Below are positions 16,669-26,500 of a stretch of 43,897 nucleotides of DNA, in pieces. Under the pieces are notes generated by a model. That model was not told where the DNA came from, searched no databases, and worked only from the letters and a program-made list of their open reading frames with translations. The DNA comes from Bacteroidota bacterium (GTDB lineage: Bacteria; Bacteroidota; Bacteroidia; Chitinophagales; Chitinophagaceae): contig JABDFW010000020.1 of NCBI GenBank assembly GCA_013286305.1, forward strand, positions 1 to 43,897. The letters are read 5' to 3'. The translations under genes were made by a program, and so were the position numbers. Positions within the stretch are counted from its first letter, which is position 1; each line of letters opens with the position of its first letter.

Positions 16669-17484
16669 CTACTCTATCTTCTTTATCTCTTTCTGCCGGT
16701 CTTTGGAAAAATCTGTTCTGTCAAAATCAGCGTGTGTATTCAGTTCAACAACATAGCCTTTTATATGGTCAATCTCAACTTCCAGTTTGTTGGTGCTGAA
16801 ATCAAAAATATGGCCGCCTGCTGTATGGTCATCCGAAATAAAATGTACATGGTAACCCGGTACATTGGTACGGGCCATGTAAGATGGCATAAGAAAACCC
16901 ACACAGGTGCCTGTAATATTGGTAAAATTAAAATTCTGCTGGCCGCCATTTTTAATGTGGTCTGCTAGTTCGGGGTACGGCCTTTTTGGTGAAATAACTG
17001 AACGCCCCCGCATTGTGGCAAAACTGCCCTTTAAACGGATGGCATAAAGCTCGTTTTGGTTTAGGGCGTTGCTGATGATCTTTTGCACATCAGCATAATT
17101 TAAATTGTTGCCGGTTATGGTGAATACCGTATCCGCTTTAAAAAACTTTACAAAAGCAAGCGGGGTGCTGTCTTTATCCGGAACAATGCTTATTGTTCCA
17201 TCGTGGCGCATTTTATATACATTATCGTCAAGCATGATCATTTCTCCGTCAAGTGCGTTGAATGTACCTATTCCAAAATCACCTTTCTTCTTCAATTCCC
17301 CAAAAGTTAAATTACCGTCGTAAACCCCGGCCTGCAGGGCATCCATAATTGAATACTGGTACATAAAATCCTGCGGGATACTTGTTGCAGGGGAGTTGGA
17401 TGAAGCAGTTGTTTGTATATAATTTTTGGAGTTACACGATGCAATTAAAACTAACAGCATTATATACCTGGAAATATTTTTCAT
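16669..17484 (-). CDS. alsD: Acetolactate decarboxylase, predicted lipoprotein
   Basis: The start at 17484 gives a lipoprotein signal (MKNISRYIMLLVLIASC, Cys17); an upstream ATG at 17538 adds 18 residues without such a signal. The 271-residue product carries the family hallmarks: YQYSIMDALQAGVYDG at 43-58, GDFGIGTFNALDGEMIMLDD at 68-87, and GYHVHFISDDHTAGGH at 210-225. His212, His214 and His225 have the spacing (2 and 11) of the zinc ligands in the Bacillus enzyme. The reaction is acetolactate to acetoin + CO2. An envelope location is odd for an enzyme of cytoplasmic acetoin synthesis, and no acetolactate synthase is adjacent. Divergent from kup. Confidence 0.9.
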   Translation of the reverse strand: MKNISRYIMLLVLIASCNSKNYIQTTASSNSPATSIPQDFMYQYSIMDALQAGVYDGNLTFGELKKKGDFGIGTFNALDGEMIMLDDNVYKMRHDGTISIVPDKDSTPLAFVKFFKADTVFTITGNNLNYADVQKIISNALNQNELYAIRLKGSFATMRGRSVISPKRPYPELADHIKNGGQQNFNFTNITGTCVGFLMPSYMARTNVPGYHVHFISDDHTAGGHIFDFSTNKLEVEIDHIKGYVVELNTHADFDRTDFSKDRQKEIKKIE

Positions 17485-17818
17485 GCGATGAATATAATAA
17501 AAAGAAGGATAAGACTGAAAAGCACCGGTAATAAGCAAATAGCTGTGGTTGTAAAACGATCATTTAAACGAACGTTCATTAACTAAAAATATATTCATGT
17601 ATTAGCTTTTCAGCTTAACTTTGCCTTTGGTTTTATTATAGTAAAATAAATTTTTGACTGTTTTCGGATCCTATACATGCCCATGTAAAAAATGTTTGGG
17701 GTTCTTGGTTTAATAATTTTTGACTTCACCACACACACACAAATTTTAACGGTTGCGGCTTTTTTCCGGCAAAGAAATTTGGCGGAGGTGAAACTTTTTA
17801 CTCAATTATTAAACGAAC
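17485..17818. other. Divergent promoter region between alsD and kup
   Basis: 334 bases between two divergent starts. AT-rich, without repeats of note apart from a short CACACACACACA run at about 17729-17740. No promoter consensus or riboswitch could be placed with confidence. Confidence 0.4.
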
Positions 17819-19801
17819 ATGAACCCGCATTTAAAGAAAATTTCAGCAGCCGGTATCCTGATTACATTAGGGATAATCTTCGGCGACATTGGTACATCAC
17901 CCCTTTATGTATTCCAGGCTATTGTTGGCGACCGCGTAGTAGAAGACCGCCTTGTTTATGGTGGTATTTCCTGCGTATTCTGGACACTTACCCTTCAAAC
18001 CACTTTTAAGTACATTGTGCTTACGTTACAGGCAGACAATAAGGGGGAAGGTGGCATTTTTTCATTATTCGCACTCGTACGCCGCTACCGCCACTGGTTG
18101 TACTTTCCGGCTATAATTGGCGCAGGTACGCTGCTGGCAGATGGTATTATTACTCCCCCCATATCTGTTGCATCTGCAATAGAGGGGCTTAATGGCGTAA
18201 AGGGACTGGAAAAAATTATTGTTCCGGGTAACGGCCTTACTGTGGGAATAGTAATAGCCATACTTTCTTTGCTATTCTTTTTTCAAAGGTTTGGAACTAA
18301 AGTAGTTGGCTCTTCTTTTGGGCCGATCATGCTTATTTGGTTTACGATGATCATGGTGTTGGGCATACACGAGGTTGCACAATACCCGGCAATTTTAAAA
18401 GCATTCAATCCTTATTATGCTGTCGAGTTACTAACCCGGTATCCAAAAGGTTTCTGGCTGTTAAGTGCTGTTTTTCTTTGTACCACCGGCGCGGAGGCGC
18501 TATATTCTGACCTGGGCCATTGCGGGCGAAAGAATATACAGGTAAGCTGGATATTTGTAAAAATAGCGCTTCTTGCAAGCTATTTTGGGCAGGGGGCATG
18601 GTTGCTTAACAGCGGTATGAAAAGTATTTATGATATTCCCTCAAAAACCCTGCTGAACCCTTTTTACGAAATGATGCCCCACTGGTTTTTATTAACAGGT
18701 GTTATCATAGCAACCCTGGCAACTATTATTGCCAGCCAGGCATTAATAAGCGGTTCATTTACGCTGATAAGCGAGGCCGTAAGCCTTAATTTTTGGCCTA
18801 AGATCACCATCAAATTCCCGTCTAATATAAAAGGGCAGATATATATACCAAGCATCAACTGGATACTTTGGGTGGGATGTTTGGCTGTTATGCTCTACTT
18901 CAGGGATTCTACCAGCATGCAGGCTGCATACGGGTTTTCTATTACCATTGCCATGCTTATGACAACCACGCTTATGTTTTACTATATGAAATTTGTAAAA
19001 AAATGGGCGGCTATACTTATCGGGGCCATATTGGTAATTTTTATTATGGTTGAATCATCATTTTTTATTACCAATGCCAATAAAATAACCCAGCGGTGGA
19101 TGTTCCTTATTTTTGAATTTGGCATCATATTCACCATGTATGTTTGGTTCAGGGCGAGGAAGATCACCAACCGCTTTCTTAACTTCATCAGCCTTAACGA
19201 GCAAATACCAGCTTTAAAGGAATTAAGCTGCGATCAATCTGTTCCCAAATACGCAACGCACCTGGTATATCTTACCAAAGCCAATAATTTAAGAAGTGTA
19301 GAGCAAAAGATCATTGCCTCTATTTTTGGCAAACAGCCCAAAAGAGCCGATGTGTATTGGTTTGTGCATATTGACAGGACAGATGAGCCATACACCATGG
19401 AATATTCAATACAGGAGATTGAAGAAGATAAAGTGATGCGTGTTGATTTCAGGCTGGGTTTCCGCATACAAACACGTATAAACCTTTTCTTTAAAATAGT
19501 GATTGAGGATATGCTGCAGCACCACGAACTGCATTTGAAGGAAAGCAAATACGAGGCTATGCAGAAATACAAGATAGCGGCTGATATTCGTTATGTGATC
19601 ATTGATCGCTTCCTGTCTGTTGAAAATGAGTTTTCACTGAAAGATGGATTTATTTTGAATGCCTATTTTAGTATAAAACAATTAAGCCAAAGTGATAAAA
19701 AAGCATTTGGGCTTGATACTACTGATACGCAAATAGAAATGATACCTTTGGTAGTTACGCCTCCGTCGCATATTGACCTGAAGAGGATATCTGTTGCATA
19801 A
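17819..19801 (+). CDS. kup: Kup/HAK/KT family potassium uptake protein
   Basis: 660 residues, typical of Kup (about 620-660). The N-terminus has the signature LGIIFGDIGTSPLYVFQAIV at 17-36, then QADNKGEGGIFSLFALVRR with the conserved GEGG loop. About twelve hydrophobic segments follow to residue 450, including GAEALYSDLGHCGR near 223-236. A cytoplasmic C-terminal domain of about 200 residues ends the protein. It takes up K+ with H+ across the inner membrane. Single gene with a hairpin after the stop. Confidence 0.95.
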   Translation: MNPHLKKISAAGILITLGIIFGDIGTSPLYVFQAIVGDRVVEDRLVYGGISCVFWTLTLQTTFKYIVLTLQADNKGEGGIFSLFALVRRYRHWLYFPAIIGAGTLLADGIITPPISVASAIEGLNGVKGLEKIIVPGNGLTVGIVIAILSLLFFFQRFGTKVVGSSFGPIMLIWFTMIMVLGIHEVAQYPAILKAFNPYYAVELLTRYPKGFWLLSAVFLCTTGAEALYSDLGHCGRKNIQVSWIFVKIALLASYFGQGAWLLNSGMKSIYDIPSKTLLNPFYEMMPHWFLLTGVIIATLATIIASQALISGSFTLISEAVSLNFWPKITIKFPSNIKGQIYIPSINWILWVGCLAVMLYFRDSTSMQAAYGFSITIAMLMTTTLMFYYMKFVKKWAAILIGAILVIFIMVESSFFITNANKITQRWMFLIFEFGIIFTMYVWFRARKITNRFLNFISLNEQIPALKELSCDQSVPKYATHLVYLTKANNLRSVEQKIIASIFGKQPKRADVYWFVHIDRTDEPYTMEYSIQEIEEDKVMRVDFRLGFRIQTRINLFFKIVIEDMLQHHELHLKESKYEAMQKYKIAADIRYVIIDRFLSVENEFSLKDGFILNAYFSIKQLSQSDKKAFGLDTTDTQIEMIPLVVTPPSHIDLKRISVA

Positions 19802-19802
19802 A

Positions 19803-19846
19803 TTATTTTGCCGGGTTCGAAATTTTTTGAACCCCGGCAAATAATA
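19803..19846 (+). terminator. Hairpin after kup, terminator-like
   Basis: TTATTTTGCCGGGTTC and GAACCCCGGCAAATAAT pair around a GAAATTTTTT loop, with one bulged C. It sits between kup and the convergent NTF2 fragment and its AT flanks would serve either strand. Confidence 0.6.
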
Positions 19847-19853
19847 TCAACAC

Positions 19854-20027
19854 CTAATATTTACAAGCATTCTTTCTTCTTGTATCAATGATGTATTGAA
19901 TTTTCCATGAACCATTCATCCTTACCATGGCAAAGCAATCAACACCACAATGGCTGAATTTACCCTTGTAAAAAAAGTTATATGGCGCCCAAACAAACGC
20001 CAGCGGGCCATCAATCTTTATTAAATT
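19854..20027 (-). pseudogene. Truncated paralogue of the NTF2-like gene (3' part only)
   Basis: The frame runs 19854-20114, but only the last 55 or so codons are homologous to anything here: they match the C-terminus of the gene at 20302-20754 (IKIDG.LAFVWAPYNFFYKG through RRKNACKY). By my count about 18 base differences in 170 give only 2 amino-acid differences, so most are silent. The first 30 codons are read from the hairpin repeat at 20032-20088, not from gene sequence. The 5' half, including the signal peptide, is missing. It is most likely the remnant of a once-intact paralogue. Confidence 0.75.
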
Positions 20028-20031
20028 TTTC

Positions 20032-20088
20032 GCCTTTGTTGGTGTTTTCACCAACAAAGAACAGTTGGTTTTTGCTTTGAGGTATTTA
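20032..20088. repeat. 57-bp hairpin repeat, copy A
   Basis: Contains a perfect 11-bp stem CTTTGTTGGTG-TTTT-CACCAACAAAG (20034-20059) and a tail ending GCTTTGAGGTATTTA. Identical to 20248-20304 except for two bases. It replaces the 5' part of the truncated paralogue. A 19-base partial copy (TTTGTTGGTGTTTTCACCA) follows at 20114-20132. Confidence 0.85.
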
Positions 20089-20190
20089 TCAAAATTATTT
20101 TGTAGGGCTTGCATTTGTTGGTGTTTTCACCATAGGTGTTCGGAAGATTATGTGTCTAAATTCTGCCAAAATTGTAAGGTGCCGTCATGC

Positions 20191-20210
20191 CTGCGCAGGC
20201 AGGCATCTCA
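20191..20210. repeat. Short perfect hairpin ATGCCTGC-GCAG-GCAGGCAT
   Basis: A 20-base self-complementary motif in the spacer between the two hairpin repeat copies. GC-rich in an AT-rich stretch. I associate this motif with intergenic repeats in Bacteroidota genomes; no function can be read from it. Confidence 0.55.
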
Positions 20211-20247
20211 GAAGTTTAACCGTGTATGATAATCTCACGGATTTTTT

Positions 20248-20304
20248 GCCTTTGTTGGTGTTTTCACCAACAAAGAACAGTTAGTTTTTGCTTTGAGGTG
20301 TTTA
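20248..20304. repeat. 57-bp hairpin repeat, copy B
   Basis: Same sequence as 20032-20088 with 2 differences and the same orientation. Its right edge runs into the stop codon of the NTF2-like gene at 20302-20304, so on the minus strand it lies immediately after that gene and could act as its terminator hairpin (20250-20275). Confidence 0.85.
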
Positions 20305-20754
20305 ATATTTACACGCATTCTTTCTTCTCGTATCAATGATGTACTGTATCTTCCAAGCACCATTCATCCTTACCATAGCGAAACAATCAACACCACAATG
20401 GCTGAATTTACCTTTGTAAAAAAAGTTATAGGGCGCCCATACAAATGCCAAAGCCCCATCAATCTTTATTAAATTAAACGCTATCCGTTCATCAGCATCG
20501 TTGCGCTGCAGGCCTGCTATAGCATGAGCGAAATCAATTAATTTTTCAGTCTCCACATTTGTTTTACCGTCTTTTTCACTTACGCTTTGCAGCATGCCGC
20601 CATCTGTAAAGGAGTTAATAATAGCAATGCTGTCGGAGGTAGCCATGCCTATGAAAAAATTATTTACCGAAGCTTTTATAGAATCTTCTGGTTTTTGGGC
20701 ATTTGCAATTGTTGCCAGGATAAGGAACATAATAACCATGCTTGCTTTTCTCAT
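20302..20754 (-). CDS. Exported NTF2-like (SnoaL-type) protein
   Basis: 150 residues with a signal peptide (MRKASMVIMFLILATIANA, then QKPED). The rest has the cone-shaped NTF2 pattern: DSIKASVNNFFIGMATSDSI (first helix), FTDGGMLQSVSE, then long strands with LAFVWAPYNFFYKG, FAMVRMNGAWKIQYIIDTRR. Two Cys lie in SHCGVDC and one near the end. Such proteins bind small ligands or act as weak enzymes; role unknown. Its C-terminus has a truncated duplicate at 19854-20027. Confidence 0.82.
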   Translation of the reverse strand: MRKASMVIMFLILATIANAQKPEDSIKASVNNFFIGMATSDSIAIINSFTDGGMLQSVSEKDGKTNVETEKLIDFAHAIAGLQRNDADERIAFNLIKIDGALAFVWAPYNFFYKGKFSHCGVDCFAMVRMNGAWKIQYIIDTRRKNACKY

Positions 20755-20863
20755 TTCATTTAAATTTGGCCGAAAAGTATTATTTCCCCGTCATATAAAA
20801 ATGCCTTTTATATAATTTTATGGTTTATCTTAACTTAACGATTGCAAACCATAACTGATTCCA

Positions 20864-23503
20864 ATGAAAAAAACGATACTCATCACATCTTGTTTTTTAT
20901 TTTATGTTACCGTCATCGCACAAACTAAGTTTCCCTTAGCTGATGGATGGAAAATGCAATCTTTTCTTATCGACTCTTCTTCAGGCAGCATGGTATCGCA
21001 GGCAGGGTTTGCAACACCTCAGTGGTATAATATATCAGTACCTACCACTGTTATTGCGGGTTTGCTGGCAAACAACGAATACAATTTTGATCCTTTTTAT
21101 AGTACCAATCTTGACAAAATTTCAGGCCCTAAATTCGACAAGCCCTGGTGGTTTAGAAAAGAATTTAGTTTGCCTGCATCACAACAAGGAAAGAATGTCA
21201 TTCTAAAAATACATGGCCTTAATTACAAGGCTGATATATGGCTGAATGGTGTACTGGTTGCGGACACAAACCAGGTGAAAGGCCCTTTCCGGTTTTTTGA
21301 GTTTGATATAACCAATCTTGTAAAGTATTCGGGCGTAAACGTTTTGGCGCTTGATATTACAAGGCCTTTTAACCCGCAAAAAAGGGGAGGGGACCTTGCA
21401 ATTGATTATGCAGACTGGATACACTATCCCGCAGATTATAATGGCGGCATAGTAAATGATGCTGAGATTGACATTTATGATAAAGTAGCTGTTGAGCACC
21501 CTTTTGTTGATACAAAATTTGACCTTCCTTCTTTAAAAACTGCGCATTTAACCGTGTATGCCGATGTAGCCAATTATTCTGATGAGCCAACAGACGCTGT
21601 TGTAAAGGGAAAGATAAATGATGATATAACATTTCAACAAAAAGTGCATTTGGAAGCCAGGGAGAAAAAAGAAGTAAGCTTTACGCCGGCTGGCTTTCCG
21701 CAACTGAATGTAAAAGATCCCAAAATATGGTGGCCCTGGCAGTTTGGCAAACCCGCGTTAAGCCGGGTTGAGCTGTCAATTGTAAGGAATAAAAAGGTAA
21801 GCAATACCGTTGCAGAACATTTTGGCATAAGGCAAATCACTTCTGCGTTTTTAACTGATACCGCGAGGGAATTTATTGTGAACGGAAAACCTATTATGCT
21901 AAGGGGCGCAGCATGGTCGCCTGATATTTTTCAGCGAAAATCACCTAAACGGCAGGAGCGCGAAATAAAATTAGTGCGCGATATGAATATTAATATCGTT
22001 CGCTCTGAAGGAAAGTTTGAAGATGATAATTTTTACGACCTGTGTGATAAGAACGGGCTGCTGGTAATGACAGGCTGGATGTGCTGCGGCGCCTGGCAAT
22101 ACCCGGAGAGATGGACGCCTGCAAAAAGAGTGGTCGCCATGGCTTCTGACAGCAGCATGATGTATTGGCTGCGGAACAAAGCTTGCATCTTAACATGGCT
22201 TAATGGAAGCGATATGCCGCCAAGGGATACCACTGTTGAAAGAAACTGGCTTACTATTGAAGCTAACCTGCATTTCCCGGACCCTATATTGTCAACTGCC
22301 AATCAAAGCGTTTCAAAAGTTTCAGGCAGAAGTGGTGTAAAAATGTTGGGGCCTTATGAGTGGGTGCCGCCTGCCTACTGGGAGGAGGATACTGAAAAAT
22401 ACGGCGGCGCATGGAGCTTTGCAACAGAAATATCACCCGGGCCTTCCATCCCCCCGTATGAAAGCCTTATTAAATTCATACCAAAAGATTCAATAAACAG
22501 CACCAGTAAAAATTGGCAATATCATGCAGGCACGGGGTCATTTGGCACTACAAAAGTATTTGATACAGCTTTACTTGCCCGCTATGGCGCCCCTGTATCC
22601 ATACAGGATTATTTGGCTAAAGCACAGGCACAAAATTACGAAGCGCACCGCGCTATGATGGAAGGCTACGGCATTAATAAACATAAAACAGCTACCGGCG
22701 TTGTCCAGTGGATGCTTAGCAACCCATGGCCGGGCATCATCTGGCACACCTATGATTACTATTTATACCCGGCAGGGACTTATTTTGGCGTGAAGAAAGG
22801 CCTGGAGCCGCTGCATGTACAATATTCATACCTGTCAAAAGAGGTAGTAATAACAAATGCTCTTTTAAAGAATTTTACCGGGCTTAAAGTAAAAGCCCAG
22901 GTTTATAATATTGATGGCACGGTAAAATATACCAAATCCCTGCAAACATCTGTTTCAAAAGATGGTATTAACAGGTGTTTTGCTATCCCTGCGATAGAGG
23001 GTTTATCATCAACTTATTTTCTGCGCCTGCAGTTAAGCGACCAAAACGGAGCAACGCAAAGTATCAACTGGTATTGGCTTTCAGCAAAAGACGATTCATT
23101 GAACTGGGATAAGTCAACCTGGTTTTTTACGCCACAATCAGCATACACTGACTATAGTGCCTTACAACAACTGCCAAAAACAGCACTTAAAATAAGCAGT
23201 ATAACCAACAAAAGGGATGACAGTACCGTAAATACAGTTACTATTACAAACACCGGCAACGCCGTGGCATTCTTTGTGCATGTTCGTGCATTAAAAGGGA
23301 AGGATGGGGACGATATGTTACCTGTGATATTTAATGATAATTATATATGCGTGGCCCCCGGTGAAACAAGACGTATTAATTGTACTTACAGCAATAAAGA
23401 TTCCGATAACAAGGCCCCTTATTTTATTACTACCGCATGGAATGCGGACGCGGCACACTCTACGCAGACGAAGAATATTATTGTTACAACAGCTGCAGAA
23501 TAA
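20864..23503 (+). CDS. Secreted GH2 glycosidase, exo-beta-D-glucosaminidase-like
   Basis: 879 residues with a signal peptide (MKKTILITSCFLFYVTVIAQ). GH2 domain order: sugar-binding jelly roll (WWFRKEFSLP near 95, KADIWLNGVLVAD near 122), immunoglobulin-like domain, TIM barrel from about 335 (FIVNGKPIMLRGAAWSPD), then further beta domains. CILTWLNGSD ends at Asp450 where most GH2 enzymes have the acid/base Glu, and FATEISPGPSIP carries the nucleophile Glu522. Asp plus Glu in these contexts is the pattern described for CsxA-type exo-chitosanases, which remove glucosamine from chitosan ends. Mannosidase-like activity is the alternative. It stands alone and converges with the DUF2723 gene. Confidence 0.88.
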   Translation: MKKTILITSCFLFYVTVIAQTKFPLADGWKMQSFLIDSSSGSMVSQAGFATPQWYNISVPTTVIAGLLANNEYNFDPFYSTNLDKISGPKFDKPWWFRKEFSLPASQQGKNVILKIHGLNYKADIWLNGVLVADTNQVKGPFRFFEFDITNLVKYSGVNVLALDITRPFNPQKRGGDLAIDYADWIHYPADYNGGIVNDAEIDIYDKVAVEHPFVDTKFDLPSLKTAHLTVYADVANYSDEPTDAVVKGKINDDITFQQKVHLEAREKKEVSFTPAGFPQLNVKDPKIWWPWQFGKPALSRVELSIVRNKKVSNTVAEHFGIRQITSAFLTDTAREFIVNGKPIMLRGAAWSPDIFQRKSPKRQEREIKLVRDMNINIVRSEGKFEDDNFYDLCDKNGLLVMTGWMCCGAWQYPERWTPAKRVVAMASDSSMMYWLRNKACILTWLNGSDMPPRDTTVERNWLTIEANLHFPDPILSTANQSVSKVSGRSGVKMLGPYEWVPPAYWEEDTEKYGGAWSFATEISPGPSIPPYESLIKFIPKDSINSTSKNWQYHAGTGSFGTTKVFDTALLARYGAPVSIQDYLAKAQAQNYEAHRAMMEGYGINKHKTATGVVQWMLSNPWPGIIWHTYDYYLYPAGTYFGVKKGLEPLHVQYSYLSKEVVITNALLKNFTGLKVKAQVYNIDGTVKYTKSLQTSVSKDGINRCFAIPAIEGLSSTYFLRLQLSDQNGATQSINWYWLSAKDDSLNWDKSTWFFTPQSAYTDYSALQQLPKTALKISSITNKRDDSTVNTVTITNTGNAVAFFVHVRALKGKDGDDMLPVIFNDNYICVAPGETRRINCTYSNKDSDNKAPYFITTAWNADAAHSTQTKNIIVTTAAE

Positions 23504-23532
23504 GGGTTTTGAAACTTATTTAAAATAATCAG

Positions 23533-26500
23533 CTACTGCAACTTTACATTTTTATTGCTGAATGCTTTATCAAGATTGTCAAGGTCGCTCAACACACTTT
23601 GCGCCGTACTTTTTTCGTATTGCATAGCATCTGCCATGTTGCCTGTCAGGCTGTTATAATACCGCATTTGCTGGTTAAGGTCTTTACGGACAGACTTTGA
23701 TACTTTTTCGGCAAGCGCCGCATCATCGGCACGGTAACAGCCTTCCAGGAATATCATAGATAAGCGGTCATGCTCATTGCTGCGCGAGGTCATGCCATAC
23801 GGGAAATTACTTTCAAGCATCATTTTATCCGCGCGTTCCAATACTTTCCTTGCATCGTCTTTCCTGTTTTTAAACGAAAGGTCTAAGGCAAGTTCAGCAT
23901 TGGCCCTGCGAATGATATTTAAATGCCTCCGGTTCTCTTCATCAAAGTAAACATTGAAAAGATTGGCATTGCCAAACCCAAATTTGTGCATCACTACATC
24001 CATCATGCGGTCTGTGTTTACCTGCGAGTTTAATACAGGCACCAAACGGTATGACAGGCCCTCTTTCCGAAGATAGTTTCCAAAACCAAGATCGCCATAC
24101 GGCATGCTGAAATAAATTGGCCTTTTCCATTTATTGGCAGCAATAATATTCAGTATAGCCAGGTCGTTTTTATACAGCGTAGTTTTTGGAATGTCAAACT
24201 GCATTTCTTTTATCACGCTGTCAGCAGGATTAACTGTACCGTTTGATCTTACCGCCTGCTCATCAACGGGCACAAATACTTTGCTGGTTGGCATTATATT
24301 ATAACCTCTTTCATCAACATTTTTGTCGTCGCCTACGTAATTCTTCATAACATCATACAGATCGTAATATTTGGTTGCTTCAAATTGCTGCTGCGCTTTA
24401 TAAAAAGCAATATCCCTTTTGCTTCCCAGCACTTGCTCCTTGCTCCATATTACATCAACCGGAGCGCTTTTATTTATCTTATAGCGCAATTGGTTCATAC
24501 ACCAGTCTGCTGAGAGAAGGCTATTGATGATGATGCGGATATCAGGCCTTATGCCTTCTACCTCCTGTGCATACCAAAGAGGATAAGTATCATTATCACC
24601 AAATGTGAAAAGAATTGCATTTGGGGCGCAGCTTTCTAAGTAATCTTTTGCAACGTCGCGGGCAAGTTGTTTTTTGCTGCGGTCGTGATCATCCCATTCC
24701 TGGGCACCCATCCAAACAGGCACAAGCAAGGAAACAAGCACCGTTGTATAAATAATGGCTTGCTTATTTTTTAAAAATTTCAGCAGGTAGGGCAACCCGA
24801 AGGCAACCGCTGCAAACGCAAGTATAAAGCCTATGCCCAGGGCTAGAGCGCCATTCGCAGTAATGCCACTTGCCGTCATTAGCAATGCGCTAACGCCACC
24901 ACAAATGCCCATGTATTTTACCATTTTTTTATCCCAGGCAGCTGCTAATTCAGCAAAATATAAAACTGCCAATCCTATCCATATGGCAAAAGCATAAAAC
25001 GATCCAACATAGGCATAATCGCGTTCGCGCGGTTGCTGCCCGGGTTGGTTAAGATAAATGATAATGGCAAAACCTGTCATGAAAAATAACAGGAAGGTAA
25101 CTACCTCGTCATCCATCTTTTTCCTGAATTGAAAAAAGCAACCGATTATCCCAAAAATAAATGGCAGCATAAATAATTCGTTGTGGGCCTTATTATGTTT
25201 TATACTGTCGGGCATCAGGCTTTGATCGCCATACATTTCATTATCAATAAAGGGTATGCCGGTTATCCAGTTGCCATCCCGCACATTGCCATTGAACATT
25301 CCCTCAATATCATTTTGTTTCCCGCTGAAATTCCAGAAGAAATACCGCAGGTACATAAAGCATGTTTGATAATTAATAAAATACTTCACGTTATCAGAAA
25401 AGTTTGGCCTGGTGTAAAAACCGTTCTCATCCTTCTCAATATCCAGGCTACCATCTTTTAGTTTGCCTGCATTTAAAAAGAAAGCGTAATAATCAAAATG
25501 CCCCTGGTCGTTTGTCATGTCCCACATGCGGGGGAATATCATTTTATCCTGGGGCATATATACATAATGCCCGTCTTTTCCCGCCTCGAGATATTTGTTT
25601 TCGCCTTTTTGATACTTTACCGAACCTTCTTTATAATCAACTGGCTGGGCATTAAACTTCTGGCCGTACAGGATAGGAAAATCGCCATACTGGTCGCGGC
25701 CAAGGTAGCCGGCAAGGCTTTCGGGATTATCTACATTAAACACATCCACCGCAGGGTCTGCATTGCTGCGTATCATCGTGGTTAAATAGCTGCTATAACC
25801 GATAAGCGAAAAAGAGATACACCATAAGGCAAGCCGAAGGTATGCCCACCTCTTTTTAGTTACAAAGCGCATCCCCACCCATATTGCCACAGCTACCAGG
25901 ATAAAAAAGAATGCGAAGCCCGAATAAAATGGCATGCCAAGATGATTTACAAAATAAACATCAAAGCCCCCTGCTATTTTAATTGAATATTGAATGATGC
26001 CAAGTTGTACGATACCCAATATAACAGCGCCAAACAATAAAAAGATATAAGCGCCGCCATAATATTCTTTTTTTTCTTTTGATATTTTTTCAGCAAGATA
26101 AAGCAGGCCAACAGCAGCCAATGTTGCAAATACCATCAACCCGGGCACGGTGCCGTCAAAAGGAATGCCTCTTTCAGCATTAACCTCAGACTGCGCACCA
26201 AGCAACGCCAGAATAACGCCTGCAGCCCCGGCTATTAAAATAAAGCGTATAAAATACTTACGGAGCAATTTATAATTGAATGAATTTCTTCTTTTAAAAT
26301 AGAATGCCATAACAATAGAAGGGATGCAAAGGAGGCATAAAATGTGTACGCCAATAGATAAGCCTATAAGAAAAAATATAAATACTATCCAGCGGTCTGA
26401 CCCGGGTTCATCCGCATGATTTTCCCATTTGAGGATGGCCCAAAATACAATTGCTGTGAAAAAGGAACTCATAGCATATACTTCGCCTTCAACAGCGCTG

